Assembly: GCF_009711185.1 (NCBI RefSeq)
Contig: NZ_WMIF01000024.1
Coordinates: 1-54,361 of the forward strand
Reading direction: 5' to 3'
Length of the DNA stretch: 54,361 nt
Origin: Paracoccus limosus
GTDB taxonomy: Bacteria > Pseudomonadota > Alphaproteobacteria > Rhodobacterales > Rhodobacteraceae
The notes below the pieces were generated by a model that did no database searches, had not been told where the DNA came from, and was given only the letters and a program-made list of their open reading frames with translations. The position numbers and the translations under genes were made by a program. Each line of letters starts with the position of its first letter. Positions within the stretch are counted from its first letter, which is position 1. Positions 24,819-33,720 of the stretch are shown in pieces.

Positions 24819-26384
24819 ATGGCCGATATTTCGATAACCGGGGCGAAGGGTACCCTGAGCAGGGTCAACAAGCCCCTGTTCGCCCTGTCGGGAGGGTTCA
24901 TCCTGCTGTTCTGCCTTTATGCGCTGGTGGACATCGACGGATTGTCGGTGCTGGTGGACGCGGGCTTTGCGTTCTCGGCGCGGTATTTCGGGCTTTACTG
25001 GCAGATCCTGCTGCTGGCGACATTCCTCATCAGCCTGGTGCTCTGTGTGCTTCCCGGCGGGCGGGTCAGGCTGGGCGGCATGTCCATGCCCGAGTTCAAG
25101 ACCTTCAACTGGGCCTCAATGATCATGTGCACGCTGCTTGCGGGCGGCGGGGTGTTCTGGGCGGCGGGAGAACCCATCGCGCATTTCCTGTCCACGCCGC
25201 CGCTGTTCGGCGCGGCGCCGGCCGACATGCAGGCCCGCGCCAATATCGCCATGGCGCAGGCTTTCCTGCACTGGGGCTTTCTGGCCTGGGCGATCCTCGG
25301 CTCTCTGACCAGTATCATGCTGATGCATTATCACTACGACAAGGGCCTGCCCTTGGCGCCGCGCACGCTGCTTTATCCGGTGTTCGGCGACCGGGCGATC
25401 AACGGCCCGATCGGGCTGATCGCCGATGCCACCTGCATCATCGCCGTGGTCGCGGGCACCGTCGGACCCATCGGCTTTTTGGGCCTGCAGATGTCCTATG
25501 GCCTGAACGCCCTGACCGGCATCCCCGACAGTTTCACGACGCAGGCCGTGGTCATCATGGCGCTGGTCGCGGTCTATACCGTCTCGGCGGTGTCGGGGCT
25601 GGACCGGGGCATCCAGATCCTGTCCAGCTTCAACGTCGTGCTGGCGCTTGGCCTGCTGGTATTCCTGCTGGTCTTCGGGCCGACCTCGGCGATGCTCACC
25701 AGCTTTTTCGGCGGCATGGGTGTCTATTTTCAGAACTTCTTCCAGATGGCGATGTATCGCGGCGAGGCGGGCGCCTTTGGCGATCCGGGCTGGCTGGGCT
25801 GGTGGACGGTGTTCTTCTGGGGCTGGTTCATGGGCTATGGCCCGCTAATGGCGATCTTCATCGCCCGCGTCAGCCGCGGCCGCTCGATCCGGCAGATCGT
25901 CATCATGCTGTCGATTGCCGCGCCGCTGATCACCAACTTCTGGTTCACCATCATCGGCGGCTCGGGGATCTCGTTCGAGATGGCGGCGCCTGACACCATC
26001 GCCGGCCCGTTCGAGGGCTTCAACCTGCCCGCCGCGCTGCTGGCGATCACCAGCGTCATGCCGGCCGGGTTCATCCTGTCGATCCTGTTCCTGATCCTGA
26101 CCATGATCTTTGTCGCCACGACCAGCGACTCGATGAGCTATGTCATCGCGGCCTCGATGTCGAATGGCGAACCCTCGGTGGCCCTACGCGCCTTCTGGGG
26201 CATCGCCATGGGGGTGATGGCGCTGATCCTGATCTCGACCGGCTCGGGCGGTATCGGCAAGCTGCAAAGCTTTATCGTGGTGACGGCGGTGCCGGTGTCG
26301 ATCATCCTGCTGCCGTCGCTCTGGGACGCGCTACGCATCACCCTGATGCTGGGCCGGCAATCCACCGAACGCAAGTCGAGCTGA
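24819..26384 (+). CDS. BCCT-family transporter
   Basis: A 521-residue betaine/carnitine/choline-type transporter. Twelve membrane segments are apparent. The family signature is visible as WFMGYGPLMAIFIARVSRGR, and the segment GGVFWAAGEPIAHF corresponds to the substrate-site tryptophan region. The ATG at 24819 follows GGGAGGAACGAC. BCCT carriers take up quaternary ammonium or other zwitterionic compounds. In this operon it is the only uptake system, so the pathway starts from a betaine-like or similar zwitterion. Specificity cannot be read from the sequence. Confidence 0.88.
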   Translation: MADISITGAKGTLSRVNKPLFALSGGFILLFCLYALVDIDGLSVLVDAGFAFSARYFGLYWQILLLATFLISLVLCVLPGGRVRLGGMSMPEFKTFNWASMIMCTLLAGGGVFWAAGEPIAHFLSTPPLFGAAPADMQARANIAMAQAFLHWGFLAWAILGSLTSIMLMHYHYDKGLPLAPRTLLYPVFGDRAINGPIGLIADATCIIAVVAGTVGPIGFLGLQMSYGLNALTGIPDSFTTQAVVIMALVAVYTVSAVSGLDRGIQILSSFNVVLALGLLVFLLVFGPTSAMLTSFFGGMGVYFQNFFQMAMYRGEAGAFGDPGWLGWWTVFFWGWFMGYGPLMAIFIARVSRGRSIRQIVIMLSIAAPLITNFWFTIIGGSGISFEMAAPDTIAGPFEGFNLPAALLAITSVMPAGFILSILFLILTMIFVATTSDSMSYVIAASMSNGEPSVALRAFWGIAMGVMALILISTGSGGIGKLQSFIVVTAVPVSIILLPSLWDALRITLMLGRQSTERKSS

Positions 26385-26390
26385 CCGTCA

Positions 26391-28082
26391 ATGATGAGCG
26401 CACAGATGAACCGTCCGATCCTGCACACCGCCCCCGACCTGGTCCCGTTCCGCCGCGATCCAGGCCAGGTGATGACGCTGGCCCGCATGGGCGCCGCGCA
26501 TCCGATGCGGCTGTCCTTCCTGCGCCAGATGCTGCGCCGCGTCCAGGCCGAGGGCTGGCGCTTTGACCGCCCGGTCTGGGACATCGACGTACGCGGCGTC
26601 GGCCGCGCGGTCTATCGCGCCATTGGCCCGGTGCGGACCTACAGCCTCGTGGCCTTTGGCCATGACCTGCCCGACGAGATGCGCTCGGACCGGGTCATCG
26701 CCACCGCCTGGGACGCGACCTTCGCGCTGTTCGACGGCGAGCCGTCCACGGCCGATCTTGACCGGCTTGCCGCCAATGTGCCCCTGCAAGAGGCCGGGCG
26801 CATCTCCCCGCGCGAGCTGTCGCTCAGCCGCGCCAACCGCTCGGTGCGGCTGTTTGCGCATGTGATCGACCGGTTGGCGCAGGGGCTGCAACCCGACCCG
26901 GCCGAGGTGGCGGCCGTCGGCTATCTGATGCGCACCACCGCGGTCTATGGCGCCGGCAAGTTCGGCGCCGCCGACCGCGCGGTGATAGCCGGGCGCGACG
27001 AGCTGTCGGCGCCGTTTCAGGCCGAGATGCTCAGCGTCTGGCTGACGCGCCAGTTCACCGTGGATCTGGTCGAGCATCTGGCCGCCGCGCAGGGCGGCGC
27101 CCGCGCGGTGCGGCTGGACCGCGCCACGCGCCGCAGCCTTGGCGTCGGCAATTCCACCGGCCTCGGCATGGCGCCTTTTCTGGTGCGCCACCCGGCGCTG
27201 CTGAACAACTGGATCCAGGCGCGCGAGGACGCCCTGGCCCGTGTGCGCGCGCAGAGTGCTGCCGATCCTGCGGCTGTGCGCGGGTTGCACGAGGCCCTGT
27301 CCGATGCCCGCCGCAATGCCGCATTGTGGCATTCCGATCATCCGATCCAGACCGGCAAACTGGCCGATCTGCGCGCCGATCTGGACCGCATCGCCGAGCA
27401 TCTGGCCAATTGGCCGCAGCCCGGCCCGCACCCCTGGGACGTGCTCTGGCGCTGGGGCGAGGCCAAGCTGACGCTCGAGGGGCAAGAGGCGCTGCTGGCG
27501 CTGATGCTGGAGCCGCATGGCGCGCTGATCGACGATCTGGGTGCCAGCATGTCGGCCGAGGAAACTATGGCCGCCCGCATCGACGGCGCCATGAGCGTGG
27601 ACAGGCTGCGCGCCATCATCCGCGACCGTTTCCAATGGGCGCTGGAGATCGACTTTGCCAATCCGGCCAACGACGCCCGCTTCTGGTATGTCTCCGAGGA
27701 AAAGCTGGAGCCGCGACTTGGCGAACGCCATGCCGAGCCGGGCGCCGAGCGGGAACAGCCGCTGTGCATCGCGCGTCTGGTGCAGGACCTGCATCGCGCG
27801 CTGGACGCTGTGGCTGGCAACAGCCCGGTGGCCGCTTTCCTGATGGACCAGCCGCAGCACCGCCATGCGCTGCGCCGGGTGCAGCTTGCCGAAGACCACC
27901 CCTTTGCCGAGGTGCGCGACAATCTGATCGGGGCGACGATGCTGCCCATCGACCTGATGCGCTGCAAGCTGGCGTTCTTTGGTGCCAGCCGGTTCGATCC
28001 CCGGTCCGACAAATGGGTGCGCATCAGCCTGTTCCAGGACCTGCCCTATCCCGACGAGCTTGCGGAAAGGGCCGCGCAATGA
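26391..28082 (+). CDS. Conserved-looking protein of unknown function, 563 aa
   Basis: I do not recognise a family. It is soluble, with no signal peptide or membrane segment, and rich in Ala, Arg and Asp. Blocks that look conserved include DIDVRGVGRAVY near the N-terminus, GYLMRTTAVYGAGKFGAADR in the middle, TRRSLGVGNSTGLGMAPFL and MLPIDLMRCKLAFFGASRF at the end. GNSTGLGMAPFLV could be a glycine-rich ligand loop, but it is not a classical P-loop. The gene starts six bases after the transporter stop and overlaps the DUF3726 gene by four bases, so it is a structural part of the operon. It is probably an enzyme or enzyme subunit of the pathway. Confidence 0.7.
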   Translation: MMSAQMNRPILHTAPDLVPFRRDPGQVMTLARMGAAHPMRLSFLRQMLRRVQAEGWRFDRPVWDIDVRGVGRAVYRAIGPVRTYSLVAFGHDLPDEMRSDRVIATAWDATFALFDGEPSTADLDRLAANVPLQEAGRISPRELSLSRANRSVRLFAHVIDRLAQGLQPDPAEVAAVGYLMRTTAVYGAGKFGAADRAVIAGRDELSAPFQAEMLSVWLTRQFTVDLVEHLAAAQGGARAVRLDRATRRSLGVGNSTGLGMAPFLVRHPALLNNWIQAREDALARVRAQSAADPAAVRGLHEALSDARRNAALWHSDHPIQTGKLADLRADLDRIAEHLANWPQPGPHPWDVLWRWGEAKLTLEGQEALLALMLEPHGALIDDLGASMSAEETMAARIDGAMSVDRLRAIIRDRFQWALEIDFANPANDARFWYVSEEKLEPRLGERHAEPGAEREQPLCIARLVQDLHRALDAVAGNSPVAAFLMDQPQHRHALRRVQLAEDHPFAEVRDNLIGATMLPIDLMRCKLAFFGASRFDPRSDKWVRISLFQDLPYPDELAERAAQ

Positions 28083-28774
28083 CCGAAGCGCATGATCCGA
28101 CCGTCTCGGCGCCGCAGTTTGCGCCCGGCGCCAGCGCCGCGGCGAACCTGTCGCGCAACGAGATCGAGGCGCTGTGTCTAAAGGCCGCACGCGGTGCCGG
28201 AATGCCCTGGGGTCTGGCCGAGGAGGCGGGCTTTGCCGCCGGCTGGCTGGCCCTGCATGGTCTGGACGGCGCGGCGCTGCTGCTGGCGCATCTGACCGAC
28301 CCGCTCGAGTCCCGCTTTGCTATCTCTGACCGCCAGTGGTCGGGCATGGACGGGCTGTGCCCGATCGCCGTCGGCGCGGCGCTGGACGATCACGCGGCGC
28401 TGCCCGCCGGCATCTGCGCCGGCCCGGTCAGCCTGCGCGCGCTGCGCCGCCCGGTGCTGGCACTGCCGCTGCTGGCCCGCATGGCGGCGGCCATGGGCAG
28501 GGCGCTGGTGCTGGACTGGAACGGCGGCCAGGCACGGATCACCGCCTCGGGCGCCATCGCGCCGGATGATCTGGCCATGCTGGCCGCGCTGTGCGAGGCC
28601 GACCTGACCATCTCGGTCACGGCCGATGCTGCCGCCGCGCCCGCCCCGACCGGCATTGCATCGGTCTCGGAGCAGGCGCTGGCCGGGCTGCAAGCGCTGG
28701 CGATGCGCACCACCGTGCCCGCATCGGAGCAATCCCGCCGTGGCGCCGGCGCCGCGGCCAGCGACAATGACTGA
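28079..28774 (+). CDS. DUF3726 family protein
   Basis: A 231-residue protein whose N-terminal part, LSRNEIEALCLKAARGAG followed by WGLAEEAGFAAGWL, matches what I know of DUF3726 (PF12525), a family of unknown function common in Rhodobacterales. There is no signal or membrane segment. The C-terminal 60 residues are low-complexity Ala-rich. The ATG overlaps the stop of the 563-aa gene (ATGA). The strict pairing suggests that the two proteins form a complex or act on the same intermediate. Confidence 0.7.
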   Translation: MTEAHDPTVSAPQFAPGASAAANLSRNEIEALCLKAARGAGMPWGLAEEAGFAAGWLALHGLDGAALLLAHLTDPLESRFAISDRQWSGMDGLCPIAVGAALDDHAALPAGICAGPVSLRALRRPVLALPLLARMAAAMGRALVLDWNGGQARITASGAIAPDDLAMLAALCEADLTISVTADAAAAPAPTGIASVSEQALAGLQALAMRTTVPASEQSRRGAGAAASDND

Positions 28775-28790
28775 AACCAAAGGACACCGC

Positions 28791-29150
28791 ATGACCCTGA
28801 CCCGCCTGAACCCCGGCCCGCGCATGAGCGAAGCCGTCACCATCGGCGACATCGTCTTTCTGGCCGGGCAGGTGCCTGACGATCTGAGCGCCGACATCAC
28901 CACCCAGACACGGCAGGTGCTGGCCAATGTCGATGCCGTGCTGGCCCAGCTGGGCGGCAGCAAGGCCGATATCGCCTCGGTGCAGGTCTGGCTGGCTGAC
29001 ATGGCCGATTTTGCCGGCATGAATGCGGTCTGGGACGCCTGGGTCGATCCGGCCAATCCCCCGGCCCGCGCGACCGGCGGCGTGCCACTGGCGCGGCCCG
29101 GCATGCGGGTCGAGATGATCGTCGTTGCGCGCAACCCTGCGGCGCGCTGA
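28791..29150 (+). CDS. RidA-family (Rid/YjgF) deaminase
   Basis: A 119-residue RidA-type protein. The family arginine that binds the substrate carboxylate is present in PPARATGGVPLARPG, and the core GDIVFLAGQVPDDLS is typical. Rid proteins hydrolyse reactive enamines/imines released by PLP or flavin enzymes. It is the last gene of the operon, 16 bases after the DUF3726 stop, with AAAGGA before the ATG at 28791. Its presence implies an imine or enamine intermediate in the pathway. A second RidA in the opine cluster (49126) is of a different sequence. Confidence 0.85.
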   Translation: MTLTRLNPGPRMSEAVTIGDIVFLAGQVPDDLSADITTQTRQVLANVDAVLAQLGGSKADIASVQVWLADMADFAGMNAVWDAWVDPANPPARATGGVPLARPGMRVEMIVVARNPAAR

Positions 29151-29158
29151 GCCGCGTC

Positions 29159-29557
29159 TCAGGCCGTCTGCTTCAACGCATCGAGCCTACGCCGGACGCG
29201 GTCGGCGAGGTCCTGGACCAGCCTTGACGCCGGCCGCAGCGCTGGCGTCAGCATGTCATATGTAAAGGGCTGCTCGGGCGTGATCGGCCGGATTGCGACC
29301 ATGCCAAGGCCCGCGCATTGCCGCGCGGTCACCGGCTCGATGATCGACACCCCGGCACCGGCAGCCACCATCGAACAGATGGCAAAGGACAGTTGCGCCT
29401 CGGCGACCACGCGGGGCTTGATGCCATGATCGGCAAAGAACCGGTCCGTGTCCGACCGCGTGCTGATCTCGTTTCCCAAGGCAATGAACGGCTGCTGGTG
29501 GAAATCCTGCAGCATCGGCACCGGCTTTTCGCCAAGTGGATGGCCGGGGGGCAGCAC
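29159..29557 (-). pseudogene. C-terminal fragment of a LysR regulator (duplicate of the 42276 gene)
   Basis: It encodes about 132 residues matching only the C-terminal half of the ligand-binding domain of the LysR at 42276-43208; the DNA-binding half is missing. There is no proper start codon at its upstream end, where similarity stops sharply at 29557. The last ten residues differ from the full copy (RLDALKQTA against QFEDLKDSR). It is therefore a truncated, non-functional copy lying directly downstream of, and convergent with, the BCCT operon. Confidence 0.85.
29190..29557. repeat. Dispersed repeat copy A (matches 42334-42701)
   Basis: A 368-base stretch aligning without gaps to 42334-42701, with about nine mismatches by my count, most of them in the first 130 bases. 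The last 230 bases differ at only one position. Both copies have the same orientation. The uneven divergence suggests recent copying or gene conversion. Confidence 0.88.
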
Positions 29558-29853
29558 AGGGATCTGCTACCGGCAGGGCTTCTCCGTGCCGTTCCTTAAT
29601 ATGGGCTCTGTCCGAGGATCTGGCGGCGCTGAGTGCGCAGATAATGGGCTGGGCGGTTAGCGTAGGAGGCAGCACTATGCAGTTTTTGGCGGCACTGCGC
29701 TCATCGTCGTGACTTGGCTGAACCGGACTGGGCAAAGCTACGCCCTGATCATGGCAGCCGAGCCGACCTGTATGGAATTGGGCGTCGACCTTTCGCTTCC
29801 ATTTCGGTCCAACGCTTTGCTATCGACTGATGCAAGGGCAGGAGGGATGACAG
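29558..29853. other. Breakpoint region upstream of nhaA
   Basis: No supported gene. It begins at the point where the LysR copy ends. It holds GGGCTCTGTCC near 29602, which recalls ends of IS6-type elements only loosely, and ends with the AGGAGG ribosome site of nhaA. Probably a recombination scar plus the nhaA promoter. Confidence 0.35.
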
Positions 29854-31104
29854 TTGAATCGCATTTGGAACTTCGTCGCGCAAAATTCGCTGTTGCTTAT
29901 AGGGGGCGCGGTGCTGGCCTTGATCTGGGCCAATCTGGCGCCTGACAGCTATCATCAGCTTGTTCACCTATCGATCTGGTCCGATGCCCCGATCGGCCTG
30001 GTCGAGATGCACGACGGGCAGGCTGTCCGCGTCTTGACCCTGCACTTTCTGATCAACGACCTGCTGATGGCGCTGTTCTTTGCCATGGCCGCAAAAGAGG
30101 TCTGGGAGGCTGTGATCCTGTCGGACGGCTCGCTGCGCGGGAAGAAGGCGTTGACGCCGCTGATCGCCACGCTGGGCGGAATGATGGGGCCGGTCGCCGT
30201 CTATCTGACGCTGGCCATCCTGCTGGGGTCGCTGGCCGAAATGGGCCGGGGCTGGGCGATTCCCACGGCAACCGACATCGCATTTTCCTATCTGGTCGGC
30301 CGCATGGTGTTTGGTGCGCGGCATCCGGCCATCGGCTTCCTGCTGCTGCTGGCGATTGCCGACGATGCGGCGGGTCTGGCGATCCTTGCGGTGTTCTATC
30401 CATCGGGCGATCTGGCGCTGGCCTGGCTGCTCTTGTCGGTCGCGGCGGCGGTCGCGGTCTGGCTGCTGGCAAACTGGCTGCCGCGCCGGCTGGACAGGGG
30501 CCGGCAGGACCGGCCGAACTCGACCTGGGCGCGGCGGGTGCTAGGGGCCTGGCCCTATGTGATCGCCGGCTGTCTCAGTTGGTATGGGTTCTACCGCGCC
30601 GGGCTGCATCCGGCGCTGGGGCTGTTGCCGATCATCCCGGCTATTCCCCATGCCGAGCGCGATTTCGGCATCTTTGCCGAAGAGGAACGCCATGCCACCG
30701 ACCTGCTGAACAGAATCGAACATGCGCTGAAACTGCCGGTACAGCTGGTGCTTTGCGCCTTCGGAGTGGTCAATGCCGGGGTCGAGTTCAGCGCGGTTTC
30801 TACGCCCACGCTGCTGGTGCTGGCGGGGCTGATGATCGGCAAGCCGCTGGGGATCACGCTGTTTGGCTGGTTTGCCGCCAATGTGCTGCGGCTGGGCCTG
30901 CCCGACGGCATGGCGCTGCGCGACCTGCCGGTGGTGGGCTGTGTCGCGGCCATCGGCTTTACCGTGGCGCTGTTCGTGGCCTCGGTCGCATTCCCGGCCG
31001 GTGCGGTGCAGGACGCGGCCAAGATGGGCGCGCTGCTGAGCCTTGCCAGTGCGATCGTGGCCCTGTTGGCCGGGCGGCTGTTGGCGGTCAGGCGGCTGGC
31101 TTAG
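29854..31104 (+). CDS. nhaA: Na+/H+ antiporter NhaA
   Basis: A 416-residue NhaA antiporter of the inner membrane. The ion-binding aspartate pair is in LAIADDAAG, and TATDIAFSYLVGR matches the discontinuous helix 4 motif; twelve segments are expected. I chose the TTG at 29854 because AGGAGG lies eight bases upstream and MNRIWNFVAQN is a normal opening. The 3' end overlaps the 3' end of tauR by 17 bases tail to tail. It exports sodium for protons, helping Na+-coupled uptake and salt tolerance. It has no functional link to the taurine genes that I can see. Confidence 0.9.
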   Translation: MNRIWNFVAQNSLLLIGGAVLALIWANLAPDSYHQLVHLSIWSDAPIGLVEMHDGQAVRVLTLHFLINDLLMALFFAMAAKEVWEAVILSDGSLRGKKALTPLIATLGGMMGPVAVYLTLAILLGSLAEMGRGWAIPTATDIAFSYLVGRMVFGARHPAIGFLLLLAIADDAAGLAILAVFYPSGDLALAWLLLSVAAAVAVWLLANWLPRRLDRGRQDRPNSTWARRVLGAWPYVIAGCLSWYGFYRAGLHPALGLLPIIPAIPHAERDFGIFAEEERHATDLLNRIEHALKLPVQLVLCAFGVVNAGVEFSAVSTPTLLVLAGLMIGKPLGITLFGWFAANVLRLGLPDGMALRDLPVVGCVAAIGFTVALFVASVAFPAGAVQDAAKMGALLSLASAIVALLAGRLLAVRRLA

Positions 31105-32575
31105 CCGCCTGCTGCGCCATGGCCCGCGCCATGCGATCGATGCGGGCCACGCCTTCGGGGATCAGGTCGTCGGCAATCGAGCCGTAGCCCAAGCGGAACA
31201 CCGGGCAAGGCGCCGGCGGCTGTTCAAAGAACACGGCTCCCGGCTCGATCAGCACGCTTTCCGCGTGCAACCGCGCGGCCAGATCGGCGCTGTCGGTTCC
31301 GGGCGCGCCAAGCCACATGCTGGACCCGCCCTGCGCCGCTGCGCCCAGGGTCTGTAACGTGGTCTGCGCCAGCGCCTGTTCCAGCACCTTGCGGCGCTGT
31401 TTCAGCGCCTGCCGCAGCCGCACGATATGGGCGTCGTAATGCCCCAGCGCCAGAAAATATGAGGTGATGCGTTGCAGATGCGTCGGCGGGTGGCGCAGCA
31501 TGATCGAACGCAGCGCCCGCGCCCGCGCGATCAGCGGTGCAGGGCCGACCATGTAGCCGATGCGCAGCCCGGGAAACAACGACTTGGAGAAGCTGCCGAT
31601 ATAGATCACCCGGCCGGCGCTATCGAGCGATTTCAGCGCCGGGACCGGGGGCGCCAGATAGGACATCTCGAAATCATAATCATCTTCGATAATCAGCGCG
31701 TTCAACTGTTCGGCGCGCTGCAACAAGGCGTGCCGGCGCGCCGGCGGCATGGTGGCGCCTGTCGGGATGTGGTGGCTGGGCGTGACAATGATGAGCTGCG
31801 TGGCCTCGGGCAGCATCGCCGGATCCAGCCCCATACCGTCCACCGGCAGAAAGGTGGTCGGGCTGCGGGCGCGGCGCAAGGTCTCGGCAAAATCAGGATA
31901 GCCAGGCTCCTCGGCCACGGCCAGCCGGTCGATGCGTGCGAGAAGCTCGGTCGCCAGAAACAGCGCGTTCTGCGCTCCCAGCGTGATCAGCACCTCGTCG
32001 GGGCTAGCCTGAAAGCCACGCCGGGGCAGAGTGTGCGAACAGATGTAATCGACCAGCAGCGGATCGTCGGCGCCATAGCGGTCGGCGGCCAGATCGGAGA
32101 AATCCCGCGTTCCCAGCGCTCGGCGCGCGCAGTCGCGCCATGCGCCATGGTCGAACAGCCGAGGATCGGCCTGGCCAAAGATAAAGGGGTAACGGAACTC
32201 GCGCCAGTTCTCCGGCTTACGGATCACCCGTTTGGGCAGCGTCTGGTCTGACAGCCAGTCGGCCCAGTCCAACGCGCGCGACACGCCCCTGGCCGCCACC
32301 TCAACCCTGCGCAAGGGCACCGTCGCGGCAATGGCGATGCCTGAACGCGGCAAGGTCTCTAGGTAGCCCTGGCTGACGAGGTTTTGGTAAACCAGCGTCA
32401 CCGTCATCCGCGAAATGCCGAGCGCCCGCGCCAGCTTGCGACTGGAGGGCAGCCGTACGCCGGGCCTTGATCGCGTTTCCAGAACCGCCCGGACGATGGC
32501 GGCCGCCAGCCGCCCCTGCAAGGTCAGGGCGTCGTCACGCAGAAAGATCGTCTCAACCGGAAGGGTGTCCGCCAT
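31088..32575 (-). CDS. tauR: TauR, MocR-like regulator of taurine catabolism
   Basis: A 495-residue MocR-type regulator: an N-terminal GntR winged helix (LPSSRKLARALGISRMTVTL) joined to an aminotransferase-like domain. The PLP lysine is in YIGSFSKSLFPGLRIGY and the PLP-contacting Asp in IIEDDYDFE. TauR activates taurine genes in Rhodobacter capsulatus. Position, divergent from the taurine transporter genes, and domain layout make the assignment firm. Two CTGGAC direct repeats abut its start codon, so it may also control itself. Taurine or its PLP adduct is the likely effector. Confidence 0.9.
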   Translation of the reverse strand: MADTLPVETIFLRDDALTLQGRLAAAIVRAVLETRSRPGVRLPSSRKLARALGISRMTVTLVYQNLVSQGYLETLPRSGIAIAATVPLRRVEVAARGVSRALDWADWLSDQTLPKRVIRKPENWREFRYPFIFGQADPRLFDHGAWRDCARRALGTRDFSDLAADRYGADDPLLVDYICSHTLPRRGFQASPDEVLITLGAQNALFLATELLARIDRLAVAEEPGYPDFAETLRRARSPTTFLPVDGMGLDPAMLPEATQLIIVTPSHHIPTGATMPPARRHALLQRAEQLNALIIEDDYDFEMSYLAPPVPALKSLDSAGRVIYIGSFSKSLFPGLRIGYMVGPAPLIARARALRSIMLRHPPTHLQRITSYFLALGHYDAHIVRLRQALKQRRKVLEQALAQTTLQTLGAAAQGGSSMWLGAPGTDSADLAARLHAESVLIEPGAVFFEQPPAPCPVFRLGYGSIADDLIPEGVARIDRMARAMAQQAAKPAA

Positions 32576-32603
32576 CTGGACTCACATTTGCTTGCAACTG
32601 GAC
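32576..32603. promoter_or_regulatory. TauR-type direct repeats
   Basis: CTGGACTCAC starts at 32576 and CTGGACGTAT at 32598, 22 bases apart (two helix turns). Direct repeats beginning CTGGAC were reported as the TauR target in Rhodobacter capsulatus. They lie between tauR and tauK, upstream of the whole taurine operon. Confidence 0.7.
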
Positions 32604-32687
32604 GTATCACTTGGCGCGCTCTGCGGCAATATTACGCAGCGTCGCAAGGCTCACGGGAGGTGGGTCGCGCAAGGGGAGGGGAAGCCT

Positions 32688-33689
32688 ATGAAGAAGACAT
32701 TCATCCTACTGGCCGGCACCGCGATCAGCCTGATGCTAAGCGTTCCGGCCTTTGCTACCGAATACCGCATCGCTGTGGGCGATGGTGCCGGCGGGACGCA
32801 AGAGGCGCTTGGCAAGGCCTTTGTCGCCGCGCTGGAGAAGGAAAGCGGCGGCGCCATGACTGGCAAGCTGTTCCTGAACGGTCAGCTGGGTGACGAGCAA
32901 GACACCATTACCGCAGCCGCCACCGGCACGCTGGATTTCTCGATCCTGGCGATCAACAATATCACGCCGTTCTCGCCCAGCGTCGGCACGCTGACCCTGC
33001 CCTATGTCATCTTGTCGCAGGACGACGCCGAGAAGGTGACGCAGGGCGAAGTCGGTCAGAAGATGGTCGATCAGACCGTCGAGGATGCCGGCGTGCGCAT
33101 CATCGGCTGGGGCTATTCCGGCTTCCGCGTGCTGACCAACTCGAAAAAGCCGGTCTCGACCGTGGCCGACCTGCAAGGCCTGGTGGTGCGCGTACCCAAG
33201 AACGAGATCATGATCGAGACCTACAAGGCCTGGGGCATCAACCCCACCCCGATGGCCTGGGGCGAAACCTTTGCGGCGCTGCAACAGAAAGTCGTTGACG
33301 GTCAGGACAACCCCTACATGACCGTGAACGCGATGAAGTTCTACGAGGTCCAGAAATACATCACCGATCTACGCTACATTTTCTCGATCGAGCCGCTGGT
33401 CATCAGCGAATCGCTGTTTGAAAGCCTGTCCGAAGAACAGCAGCAGCAGGTTCTGGCCGCCGGCCGCGACGCGACCAAGGCATCCGGCGTCTTCCTGCGC
33501 GAACAGGAAAGCAAGATCCGCGACGAGCTGGTGGCGCGCGGCATGGAAATCACCAAGCCGGCCGATGACGAAAAGGAATTCATCGACCTGGCGACCAGCA
33601 AGGTCTGGCCGAAATTCTATGACCAGATCGGCGGCGTCGAGGTGCTGAATGGGGTGCTGACCTCGCTGGGCCGCGACACGGTGCAATAA
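32688..33689 (+). CDS. tauK: TauK, TRAP transporter solute-binding protein for taurine
   Basis: A 333-residue DctP-family periplasmic receptor. A Sec signal ends near SVPAFATE (residue 24). The arginine that pairs with ligand carboxylates in this family probably lies in LVVRVPKNEI, and the following AWGINPTPMAWGETFAALQQ is the standard DctP block. The ATG at 32688 follows GGGGAGGGGAAG. It is the first gene of the operon behind the TauR sites. In Rhodobacter sphaeroides the corresponding TauKLM carries taurine; the ligand here is inferred from synteny. Confidence 0.9.
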   Translation: MKKTFILLAGTAISLMLSVPAFATEYRIAVGDGAGGTQEALGKAFVAALEKESGGAMTGKLFLNGQLGDEQDTITAAATGTLDFSILAINNITPFSPSVGTLTLPYVILSQDDAEKVTQGEVGQKMVDQTVEDAGVRIIGWGYSGFRVLTNSKKPVSTVADLQGLVVRVPKNEIMIETYKAWGINPTPMAWGETFAALQQKVVDGQDNPYMTVNAMKFYEVQKYITDLRYIFSIEPLVISESLFESLSEEQQQQVLAAGRDATKASGVFLREQESKIRDELVARGMEITKPADDEKEFIDLATSKVWPKFYDQIGGVEVLNGVLTSLGRDTVQ

Positions 33690-33720
33690 GCACCGACGTC
33701 GCCCTGTTCGGAGTCCACGC

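Noticed and set aside
26391..28082. P-loop NTPase in the 563-aa unknown
   Set aside because: GNSTGLGM lacks the GKS/T of a Walker A motif and no Walker B was found.
29709..29945. Small plus-strand frame before nhaA
   Set aside because: Overlaps the nhaA start out of frame and lacks a ribosome site or family resemblance.
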